DNA of 64,000 bases, from assembly GCA_032718475.1 (NCBI GenBank), contig JAUCBJ010000970.1, positions 1 to 64,000 of the forward strand. Reading direction: 5' to 3'. The DNA comes from Nemertoderma westbladi. Its lineage: Eukaryota; Xenacoelomorpha; Nemertodermatida; Nemertodermatidae. This document shows positions 36,701 to 46,089 of this stretch, one piece after another (positions within the stretch are counted from its first letter, which is position 1; each line of letters begins with the position of its first letter). The position numbers and the translations under genes are program-made. A model generated the notes under the pieces. That model searched no databases and was not told the DNA's origin. It saw only the letters and a list, made by a program, of their open reading frames with translations.

Positions 36701-37443
36701 GCAAACACCAAAAACTAAAAATTAAATAGAGATGTTACAAATCATATTTTTTCAAAAAACGTCTCAAAAAAAGTGGCAAAAGTATGGTTAAAAAATGGTG
36801 CGATAACTCGAAAACTTCTCGATATTTTAGAAAACCGTTTTCACTATTACGAAGACAATAGATTTTTAGGAAAAGTCATAAAATTTCAGATTCCAACTGC
36901 GTTTGTTTCAGAGTTATAACAAAAAAACGGGTAATAGAAAAGGTAATAGGGTTAAGGGCACGTGTATGTCAGTATGTCAATACATTGGACTATTAAGCTT
37001 ATGTACCTCTTCTGAGGAATTGGTTTCACAGAATGGCTTGGAATTTTTATGGGAATTAATTTAGCATGTGTCTCAAACGTGTAACCAAAGAAATGTTAAA
37101 AAAGTAAATTTGGTCACCTGAAATTTTTAAATGTCATTCAAAATGTCATTTTTGAAATTTGAACAAAACACATATTTTGGCCCTTTTTTGTGATGTAACT
37201 TATGCAATTTCTAACCTAAGGTCTAAAGTAGTAAAGGTCTATAAAGTAGTAGTAGAAGAACATATACTGAAAATGTCATGCAATTTGGTCCAGTGGTTCC
37301 AGAGAAACAGGTACATGAGTAAAAAATAAAAACGAAAAATAAAATTCTGAGATAAAGCCATTTAAAGTTTTCAAACCTAAATGGTGGGATAATTCAAACT
37401 ATACTCAAAAAATAAGGATTAATACTTCTTAACTAAAATTTTC
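36701..37443. other. Unassigned AT-rich intron DNA
   Basis: No gene, element end or tandem structure seen. Confidence 0.5.
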
Positions 37444-38475
37444 GATATGGGGGTTTTCCGGGGTGGTGATTGTATTTCCGATGTCAGTTTTAACGTTTGA
37501 TGAATTACAGACTGTCAGTCTGTCTGTTTATCATAACTTCTGTCTGTCACTCAGTCATAAATTCCGGAAACACACCACCGAACTGAAATATAGGTTATGG
37601 GGGTTTTTCTGGTCTGTGATTTCTCTACCGATGTTAATTTTAACGTTTGAAGTATTTCCGACTGTCTTACTGGCAGTCTGTCTGTTTATCAGACAATGTC
37701 CGTCTGTCAGTCAAAATTTATGAAAGGACACGACCTCGCTAACACTTTAGTTAAAGGGGTTTTCCTGGTAGGTGATTCCATTTCTGGTGTCATTATTAAA
37801 ATATAATGTATTTGTGTTGGTCTGTATACCTGTCGGTCTGTCCATCAAAATATAACAGACAGACAGACAGCCGGATAGACCATCTAAGAATCCTTTAAAC
37901 GCTAAAACAGACATCAGAAATGGAATCATAGACCAGGAAAACACCTATAACAACATTTTCAGTGGGGTATTTCATTCATAATTTTTCACTGACAGACAGT
38001 CAGGCCAAAAGACAGATAGAGAGACAGGCCAAAAGATAGACAGATAGACATGCAGGCAGGCAGGCAGACAGAAAGGTCGGTAGAGGTGAAGAGGTGTGCT
38101 GTTGGTCCGCCTCTGCGTCATTGGGGTGGGTTCATCTATTCGTGTTGATGGTTGGTGAGGATTCTACTTCTGGCTAGGTCTGGCCTAGAGTAGAAGCAGA
38201 TCCGCGGCAATAATAATATTGCTCCTCAAAAGAGGCCCCACTACATCAGGGACGCGTTTTTCGACAGAGCCCCGTCAGCTGAAACAGCCAGTGCCGCTAG
38301 TCGGTGGGGTTGACTTGTTCACGAGAGGCTATTATAAGGCGCAATGGGATACGCATTGCGTATCTCCTTCTGTCAACCAATACTGGTCGACAGAAAGACA
38401 GACAATCTATAATACATGAAACATTAAAATCGACATTAGAAATGAGATCACTAATCAGGGAAAATCATATAGCGA
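37444..38475. repeat. Diverged about 150-bp repeat with GTCT/AGAC tracts, in both orientations
   Basis: Forward units at about 37444, 37592 and 37750 share GGGGGTTTTCC, GATTCCATTTC and TTTTAACGTTTGA and lead into GTCTGTCTGTTTATC. Reverse-complement units lie at about 37850-37975 and 38418-38475. Simple AGAC and GCAG runs lie between (for example 37857-37872 and 38056-38070). The inverted-pair element copy 2 is inserted among them. Confidence 0.7.
38077..38391 (-). repeat. Inverted-pair element, copy 2
   Basis: Reverse complement of 21870-22223, from TCGGTAGAGGTGAAGAGGTG to CAATACTGGTCGAC, without the poly(C) segment. It sits in a GTCT/AGAC-rich region, unlike copy 1, so the shared limits define the element at about 315 bp. 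Confidence 0.85.
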
Positions 38476-38559
38476 AAATTATACTATACGTGTGATTGTT
38501 GAATTTTGGGGACTCTTAAACTTTGCCGTGTCATTAATAGCAATTTTTGATATAATAAA

Positions 38560-38965
38560 ATGATGTTAAAATATTTTTTCTAGAACAAACTACTTTTTAT
38601 ATTATATGAATAGATATTGGCCGTGAACAATATGTTGTAGAAAATTTTAAAAAATGTAAAAAAAAACTAGCTATAATAAATTTATACAAAGATAACATAG
38701 AATAAAAATTCAATATAATTAACAAATTAGTTAGTGCTTTTTATTTTTTATTCTAGAACAAAAAATATTTGTTCTAGAACAACATTTACATATTAAGGGA
38801 CTAGATAATATGTTCTAGAACATTTTAAACAAAGTAACAAAAACTACCTAGTATAAAAAATTTATACAAAGATAACATACAATAAAAATTCAATATAATT
38901 AACAAATTAGCTAGTGCTAGTTCTAGAACATTTAAAAAAAGAAACAAAAACTAGCTAGTATAAAA
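38560..38965. repeat. About 190-bp tandem duplication rich in TTCTAGAA
   Basis: ATTTATACAAAGATAACATA and ATTCAATATAATTAACAAAT occur twice about 190 bp apart (about 38680 and 38870). TTCTAGAACA-type palindromes punctuate the region at about 38579, 38752, 38770, 38811 and 38930. Confidence 0.75.
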
Positions 38966-39232
38966 AATTTAAACGTAACAAAATGTAATTGTACGTAGAG
39001 TATATTACAATCTAAATATAATTATATTGAATATATACTATAGGTGGCACGGCAAACTGTAAGATATGTCAGATAAAATCGACTGAAAGGCAGACAGACA
39101 GCTATAACTAGAGAACTAAAATAGATCAAGCTATCACGTTTTCAGTTTTGAAATCGCCATTAAATTTTGATCCAGAATCCGGCAAAAAAATATTGGTTTT
39201 TTAAACTTTTATGACATACACGAGCATATCAC

Positions 39233-40552
39233 ATAGGGTCGAGTCAGATGGTTTCTAAACTATTAAATATTATTTAGGCTCGAGTCAGATTGTTTCTAAA
39301 CTATTAAATATTATTTAGGCTCGAGTCAGATTGTTTATAAACTATTAAATATTATATAGGCTCGAGTCAAGTGGTTTATAAACTATTAAATATTATATAG
39401 GTTCGAGTCACGTGGTTTATAAACTATTAAATATTATATAGGGTCGAGTCACGTGGTTTATAAACTATTAAATATTATATAGGCTCGAGTCACGTGGTTT
39501 ATAAACTATTAAATATTATATAGGCTCGAGTCACGTGGTTTATAAACTATTAAATATTATATAGGCTCGAGTCACGTGGTTTATAAACTATTAAATATTA
39601 TATAGGCTCGAGTCACGTGGTTTATAAACTATTAAATATTATATATTAAATTGATTTTTTAATATTTTAAAATATTAAATATTATATAATTAAATATTAT
39701 AGGCGGGGTAGCTCAGTTGGCTGAGCGCCGGGCCTGCAATCTATTGGTTGTAGGTTCAGCCCCGCCAGGGTCCAGTCAGCCTTTCATCCACTGGGGTCGA
39801 TAAAATGAGTACCAGTTAAATAACTGGGAGCTAATCTTGGGATAGGAGTAGCGCCCACCCCTACCCTCGTGTAGCAGCTATCGAAAGAGGAGCCTTCGGG
39901 TCGCCTCCGGCTTCGGCCGACTGTTTGCTTGCTTTTGAAATATTATATTGGCTCGAGTCATGTGGTTTATAAACTATTAAATATTAATATATTGCCTCGA
40001 TTCAGGGGGTTTATAAACTATTAAATGTTATATAGGCTCAAGTCAGGGGGTTTATAAACTATAAACTATTAAATATTATATAGGCTCGAGTCACGTGGTT
40101 TATAAACTATTAAATAGTATAGAGGCTCGAGTCAGGGGGTTTATAAACTATTAAATGTTATATAGGCTCGAGTCAAGTGGTTTATAAACTATTAAATGTT
40201 ATTGAGGCTCGAGTCAGGGGGTTTATAAACTATTAAATATTATATAGGCTCGAGTCACGTGGTTTATAAACTATTAAATATTATATAGGCTCGAGTCACG
40301 TGGTTTATAAACTATTAAATGTTATATAGGCTCGAGTCAGGGGGTTTATAAACTATTAAATGTTATATAGGCTCGAGTCAGGGGGTTTATAAACTATTAA
40401 ATATTATATAGGCTCGAGTCACGTGGTTTATAAACTATTAAATATTATATAGGCTCGAGTCACGTGGTTTATAAACTATTAAATATTATATTGGCTCGAG
40501 TCACGTGGTTTATAAACTATTAAATATTATATAGGCTCGAGTCACGTGGTTA
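39233..40552. repeat. 41-bp tandem repeat related to the 40-bp family (about 25 copies, split by a SINE)
   Basis: Units begin CTCGAGTCACGTGGTTTATA and end ATTATATAGG. They align with the 40-bp unit but have CACGTG in place of CAGCTG and a different AT-rich half. Subtypes with TCAGGGGGTTTATAAAC are interspersed in the right half. The last unit runs into exon 3 of the ZZEF1-like gene: homology stops at GTGGTT, a few bases before the acceptor AG. Confidence 0.95.
39702..39937 (+). mobile_element. tRNA-derived SINE inserted in the 41-bp array
   Basis: The 5' end is tRNA-like: GGCGGGG at the start can pair with CCCCGCC about 65 bases later, box A is TAGCTCAGTTGG (39709-39720) and box B is GGTTCAGCCCC (39753-39763). 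The body has TTTCATCCACTGGGGTCGAT and AAAATGAGTACCAGTTA, a core I associate with SINEs of cephalopods and other lophotrochozoans. The tail is TTTGCTTGCTTTT. The flanking AAATATTATA on both sides (39692-39701 and 39938-39947) fits a target duplication, though the host repeat is similar there. Confidence 0.9.
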
Positions 40553-40558
40553 CCAAAG

Positions 40559-40733
40559 CCTATAAGGATATTGACGTCTCTTCCAATTCTAAGACCATGG
40601 CTCATCTAATTGACGGGGACTTTAACTCCTACTGGCAGTCTGATGGCACCATCCACAATCATTGGATACGGTTAAATATGAAGAATGAAGTGGTGGTTAA
40701 GCAGTTAATCATTATGGTTAACAATTCAGATAG
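40559..40733 (+). CDS. ZZEF1: ZZEF1-like gene, exon 3 (first half of DOC/APC10 domain)
   Basis: Codes residues 232-290: YKDIDVSSNS, then HLIDGDFNSYWQSDG and HNHWIRLNMKNEVVVKQL. The SYWQSDG...HWIRL core is the DOC/APC10 (galactose-binding-like) signature and matches ZZEF1. The donor is AG/GTTGGT at 40734 (phase 2), and joining to exon 4 restores Asp-Arg-Ser-Tyr-Met-Pro across the junction. The acceptor is less certain: AG at 40557-40558 keeps phase with exon 2 but has a poor pyrimidine tract, while AG at 40533-40534 would add eight in-frame codons derived from the 41-bp repeat. Confidence 0.85.
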
Positions 40734-42750
40734 GTTGGTTAATTAATCGTTTCTAATGTAATAATTAATCCAAAAGTGTGTCCCCCACATTTTGGGAATT
40801 TATAAGAAAAATAATAATCAGAAGCTATTATGATATGAATAAAATTTGTTTCAGTTAATCTCATCAGAATATCGATTTCATTAATTAAATCAAGGTAAAG
40901 TAATATAAAATCTTTGTAAAATACATTTAAATCAATCTAAAAAACGTCTTATTATAAGCAAATTACAAAAAAACCAGTCGTTAAGGCATTTCATAAATCT
41001 TCAGAACAAAATAATTATTTATTACATGGGAAAAAAAGTAGAACTTATTTTTCACTATTCTCGAGGCATTTTATTTACCGAGCGTCAGCTAGGTTAATAA
41101 ACTTTTTTTAAGCCTTTTTCGGCTAGGTTGACTCGCCTATGGGTTACCCCCTCTTTTTTAACTGGGCTAGTAAGCCGGTATTCACAACAACAACACTTAA
41201 CAACATTCAATTTGGAGCCATAGTTCAAACAAAAATGAAGCAAAGAAAAAATCATTGAAAACTCATAAAATAGTTAAAATCGATTGATGCCCAGCCCGAA
41301 TAGATTTAATTATTTTTCTCATTCATTTATTTCACTATATTATTATATTCCTACTCACAAATAATTCACACATCAAACTGAAAGATAAATAAATACTATC
41401 TAAGATGGAAGAGCGTAGGTTCCAGTTCAATTTTTGGTCGTAATAACTGTTGTTGTCTGTTGTATGCTGTCGGTTGTCGGCGTAGCGTTTACACCCCGTC
41501 CTCTAACTATGATGCACATTTCCTCCATTACACTGTAGTTATAACTTAAAGGTAAACACAAGAGTCTTACACCCCTTAAACTACAAAAAAAATATTGAAT
41601 CAGGACATTAAACCCAAAATACTTCTCAGCCTCTAGAGCCATCAAAAGACACAAACAAAACAATTAAAAAACACAAACAAAAGTAACATAATAACATGCT
41701 CCACATACAGGTATGTATCGCAACCCTTACCCTAAAACCTAACCGCCATACAATAAATGATACCGGTAATAAACTGCACGAAAGCTAAGCCTATATTCTA
41801 TAAGAAAATATATGACAATTTGTTGCCGTGAAAGGGGTAGGACTCGGGCAAAAATACGTAGTTAATATATGACAACCCCCTGTTAGTCAGTATGTCGGTA
41901 CGTTCAATTATCACATTATACTTTAGTCGATAAAATATATTTGTTGATAAAAATTAGAAAGAACTCTCTTGTTTAAAATACATTTATTATACTTAACATT
42001 CAAATGTGCCGGTTTGGTGAATTGATATCTTAAGTTTCGATTTGTTAACTACCGGTACTACCGGTAAATCTATTTGAATATAAACCAAACATTGATGTAT
42101 AAAAATTCCCTCTTATTAATTGCATAAAATAGTAATAATAAGATTTGAACTAAAATTGTGATTGTTTATTACATTATTACAATGTTGTATTGTACGCAAG
42201 TTCGAAAATTAATACATTTTCAATCTTACTCTTTCTCAATTTAATACCTCCTGGCTCCTGAATTCTTCCAGTTTATACACATTTCTGAATACACATTGAA
42301 AAACACAAGTAGAGTAAACATAAACACTCTCGAAACAAGTAATTCCTACATAGTTGTGTGGAAGTTGTTCGGTGTGTTGGGTCTTGTGGTCAAATACGGT
42401 ATATATAAATAGTTAATAAAATCTCACATCCCTAGTGCCGAGCCAATTTGTCGTTTTTTTTTTTTCATAATTAAACTTACGAGTCGGTATGGATGCGGTA
42501 TGGGGAGTATTGAGTACCTAGTACTGTATGTAGCGACTAGAGATGAAATATCCATTTGAAAAAATATGTTGGGAAATATTCATTTTGTTTCACTTTGAAG
42601 AAATTATACGTACCGGTACAAAAACTGTTTCGGATAGCAAAATCACTAGGACAACATTTAAGTCAATTTAAGGTTTATTTGCTCTTCATTTTGACTGGGT
42701 AACGTGAATAGGGCAAAATATTTATATACCGTTAATGACTTTCCTTTTAG
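40734..42750 (+). other. ZZEF1-like intron 3, about 2.0 kb
   Basis: GTTGGT donor, TTCCTTTTAG acceptor. AT-rich, no nested gene seen. At about 41066-41095 GCATTTTATTTACCGAGCG resembles part of the hAT-like element at 14980-16419. TACCGGTA palindromes occur at about 42050-42065 and 42610. Confidence 0.8.
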
Positions 42751-42959
42751 ATCTTACATGCCATCGATGGTAAGTGTTTCAGTTGGAAGATCAACATCGA
42801 ATTTATCTGAGATCAAGGAGATTCGCATTCCAAGCAATACTCTGGGGGAGTTTGTACTGCTGAAGAACCTGAAATTCTACTACCCAATAGTTCAGATCAA
42901 CATTAAAAGCTGTAATAATGACGGTTGTGATACTAGAGTCCACGGTGTTAAAGTAGTCG
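42751..42959 (+). CDS. ZZEF1: ZZEF1-like gene, exon 4 (second half of DOC/APC10 domain)
   Basis: The acceptor TTCCTTTTAG precedes A-TCT-TAC-ATG-CCA, completing the split Arg codon and giving SYMPSMVSVSVGRS. The rest reads EIRIPSNTLGEFVLL, then PIVQINIKSCNNDGCDTRVH and GVKVVG. The VQINIK..C...GCDTR.HG.. pattern is the conserved end of the ZZEF1 DOC domain. The donor GTTAGT follows at 42960 in phase 1. I did not find the next exon in the remaining 21 kb; either the next intron is also very long, or the gene is interrupted. Confidence 0.88.
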
Positions 42960-43108
42960 GTTAGTCTGTGTTTCCCAGATACAGAATGGCATTTAATACT
43001 TATTATGCACGTTTTTACTTTGTACTCTTGTAGGTTAGGGTCACCTACCCACTAATTTTGTAGACAATCCACATAGTGACACAAGTAGTTCAAAATAATG
43101 TATCCATT

Positions 43109-44000
43109 ACTACTACTACTACTACTACTACTGCAGCATTTTAGATATTTTTATTAAGAATGCTGTGACGGCTTGACGACAAAATTGCGCCGCAACAACT
43201 CCCTGTCATGACTACCATGACATTTGCTAGATGGTCCGCATCTTCAACTTCAAGACTAGTGTCCTTTCAAAGTCGTCTCAAAAAAGCCATGAGATGTCCG
43301 TGTCCACCATGCGTATTCACTCCATGATGCCACCAGAGTACAACATATCCGATGGTGTATAGAGGCTGATTGGAGATGTGTTCATTGTACTTGATACAAT
43401 GAACTCGGCGCAGCATTCTTGTATAAGTGCCATCCAGGGATTTGGTATCCTCAGCAGCATGGACTCCCATATAACTGGTTCTAATGTTGCCCTAAATAAT
43501 TGAACCTTAAATTCGATGATCAGTACTATTCAATGCTGCCCATGCCTCCCCCTTACGTATCCGACTTCCGGATCCATGATCCCAAGTAGCAGAAGTCATC
43601 CACGTGCTCAAACAAGCCATCCCTAAAGCTTACGCTCCGCTTATACGATCAGACGGTTTCTGAGGGCTGTCAATAAGTTCACTGTCAATACTTGGTTTTT
43701 TTCGAGTTTACAAAAAGACCTACACTAGAAGCAGCCTGCTCCAATGAGCAGAGGAGCCTTAGGGCACCCTCCAGCACAACACTCATAAAGTCATCAACAA
43801 AGTCAAGATCAGTAAGGATCACCTGGATTTCCTATACTTTTTGTTCCAAGAGAGGGTGCTACTATCACCCCATCTTTATTAAATTGGTCTTAAGGACATG
43901 CGTAGAACATAATCAACCTCAATTACGAATAGGAATGGTGCAAGTGTGTCACCCTGAAGGATTCCTCCGCAACTCAAATTGGTTGCAAGTACGTAATACG
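43109..44000 (-). mobile_element. Decayed RTE-like LINE, 3' half of the reverse transcriptase
   Basis: On the minus strand, broken frames contain QGDTLAPFLFVI, LTDLDFVDDFMS (RT motif with DD) and VNSKKT, followed by LDGTYTRMLRRVHCIKYNEH, the C-terminal signature common in RTE-type elements of aquatic animals. Stops and frameshifts are numerous. At its 3' end, 43109-43134 is a (CTA)n run, consistent with the short-tandem tails of RTE elements. Confidence 0.8.
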
Positions 44001-44062
44001 TGTATTGTTTTGGTTAGAAAACTTCGTCACTGTAACCTGCTCCTTTTCTATAATTTGTAATA
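43997..44062 (+). repeat. Dispersed repeat fragment, GTATTGTTTTGGTTA type
   Basis: Matches parts of 60086-60128, 61839-61908 and, inverted, 62496-62571, sharing TTATTGTTTTGGTT and CACTGTAACCTGCTCC. Probably the end of an older TIR element. Confidence 0.6.
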
Positions 44063-44499
44063 TTTTTTATATATTTTAAAATGTATGTATACACCAAGGC
44101 CACTAAACACATGAATCGCGATCTTTTTGTGCCATTACCTGAGACAATCAATGGTACAGTTTAATCAATCGGGTTAATAAACGTGGTTGTCATCGTACTT
44201 GTTTCCATGGTAAGGGATAAATTCAAAAAATATGGCTTTTTCTTGCCTGACTTTCCCTCAAATTTTCAGGTTATTTAAGAAAAATGAGGGCGATGATATA
44301 AAATTGTGTTTTTGGGACTCTAAATTTATACAAATCTGTAGGTGATCACATGTAATGTGAAACATATTAAACTTACCTTGACGACTCACCTGTGGTGAGT
44401 AACCTATTCTTATCAATTGCAAATATTGCACTGTCACACTGTCAGTTGTGTAATCTTAGTCCTATTTGTTTGTACCGATGGAAAATTGGATTTTCCAAA
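44063..44499. other. Unassigned
   Basis: AT-rich sequence with no gene or element boundary seen. Confidence 0.5.
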
Positions 44500-44930
44500 T
44501 CTGTAAAGGTGACCTGGGATGCTGTGCGGCTTGTCTGTAAAGGTGACCTGGGGTGCTGAGCGGCTTGTCTGTAAAGGTGACCTGGGGTGCTGTGCGGCTT
44601 GTCTGTAAAGGTGACCTGGGGTGCGGCTTGTCTGTAAAGGTGACCTGGGGTGCTGAGCGGCTTGTCTGTAAAGGTGACCTGGGGTGCTGTGCGGCTTGTC
44701 TGTAAAGGTGACCTGGGGTTGGGGTGCTGTGCGGCTTCTCTGTAAAGGTAACCTGTAGTGCGGCTTGTGTGACCTGGGGTGCAGTGTGCGGCTTGTCTGT
44801 AAAGGTGACCTGGGGTGCGGCTTGTCTGTAAAGGTGACCTAGGGTGCTGAGCGGCTTGTCTGTAAAGGTGACCTGGGGTGCTCTGCGGCTTGCCTGTAAA
44901 AGTGACCTGGAGTGCGGCTTGTCCGTTATT
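44500..44930. repeat. 34-bp minisatellite (about 13 units)
   Basis: Units contain TCTGTAAAGGTGACCTGGGG and TGCTGTGCGGCT. Some units lack the middle TGCTGT block. Each unit has the palindrome AGGTGACCT. Confidence 0.93.
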
Positions 44931-46089
44931 GGTAATTAATAAGGGGATTCAATTTTAAAACAGATCGTTGTTAAAAAATTGTGAATGATTAAAAATTCGA
45001 CTCAACAACCTAATGCAAAATTACAATTTCATGGTTTAAGGGTGTTCATTGTACAAATGTGAGATGAATAGTATATATCCCTTTGGTGTTCATATCCCTT
45101 CCATGGGGTGCACTATTGAGTGAGTTGTGTGGCTGTGTTGCATGGCGCAACTTAGAACCTCTTGCTTAGTGTAACGGGCAGTAACCTGGTCCAGTACGAA
45201 GCCTTGGGAACAACGTAAATAGATCAATAAATTGATTAACAGTGTGGTTGAAGGTATTTGTAGAAAGAGCCGCAACATTCCCCTGAACATTCTGCTTTAA
45301 TGAGGGCTACTTGAAACAAAGAGAGGGGCTGACTGGAGGCACCTTTATAGGGTTCAATCGGTTCCCCATTATAATACAATCAACCCATGTGCCCCGTGTA
45401 TGTCATGGCTATTTATACACCTCCCCGAAAGATTCCACCTTCAGCTCATTATTATTTATATATGTAACCGGAGTAACTTGACCTAGTGTAGTGAGTAGTG
45501 TAAGTAAGTAGCCCTCTACAATATTCAGCCAGTCATCTTGCCCCCCCCCCCCCCCCCCCCCCCATAAATAATGAATTGTTTCATGGTAGTGTTCGGTAGA
45601 AAATTCGTGGATTGTGAGTGGATAATTGTGTTGAATTGATATAAGTGTACTTTACTACATTTACTTTACTGCATTGCTGTAATGTACATTATGGCTATAT
45701 TTTGTAAACATTCTGTCACCATTAGCAGCGGATTGATGTTAAGTTAAACTTCTTCTCTAAGGTACTGTCGTTGTTGTTTTAGAATCACCATTATTTTGTA
45801 AATGCATTATCGTAACTATCGGAATTATTTGCAATCAAGGCTTTCTAGAACTAAAACGACTTCTTTGCAATTTTATGACGATAAGAGGCGTTAATGTAGC
45901 TAACAGTATTTTTTTTTTCAAAAAGTTTCCTCTGAAAAGTTTCTAAACGGTTAAAAAATTTTAGAAAATCTCAATTTTGTTTAGAAAACCTAGACGAAAT
46001 TAGAAGGGCGAATTTTGAAAAGTGATTTTGTATAAAATTATTACAATTTTATTAAATATCGTCCATCATGGCGTCAGGTGGACCTAGGC
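44931..46089. other. Unassigned, with poly(C)
   Basis: No gene recognised. A minus-strand open frame at 45090-45290 shows no family I can name. A 23-base poly(C) lies at 45541-45563. Confidence 0.5.
45541..45563. repeat. Poly(C) run, 23 bases
   Basis: Pure C between CATCTTG and ATAAATAATG; no paralogous copy in the window to compare. Confidence 0.95.

Larger units (their letters stand above)
17919..40558 (+). other. ZZEF1-like intron 2, about 22.6 kb, filled with tandem arrays and transposons
   Basis: Bounded by the GTACGT donor and the exon 3 acceptor; phase 1 is kept across it. Contents in order: 40-bp array (18.2-21.9 kb), a 1.6-kb interruption with an inverted-repeat element, 40-bp array again (23.5-34.7 kb), a hAT-like element, diverged tandem repeats, the inverted partner element, a 190-bp duplication, and a 41-bp array interrupted by a SINE. 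Confidence 0.75.

Noticed and set aside
39702-39773. Functional tRNA gene
   Set aside because: Pol III boxes and acceptor pairing are present, but the anticodon and T arms do not pair well and the sequence continues into a SINE body.
45090-45290. Minus-strand ORF of 66 residues
   Set aside because: Another frame is equally open over part of it and no family is recognised.
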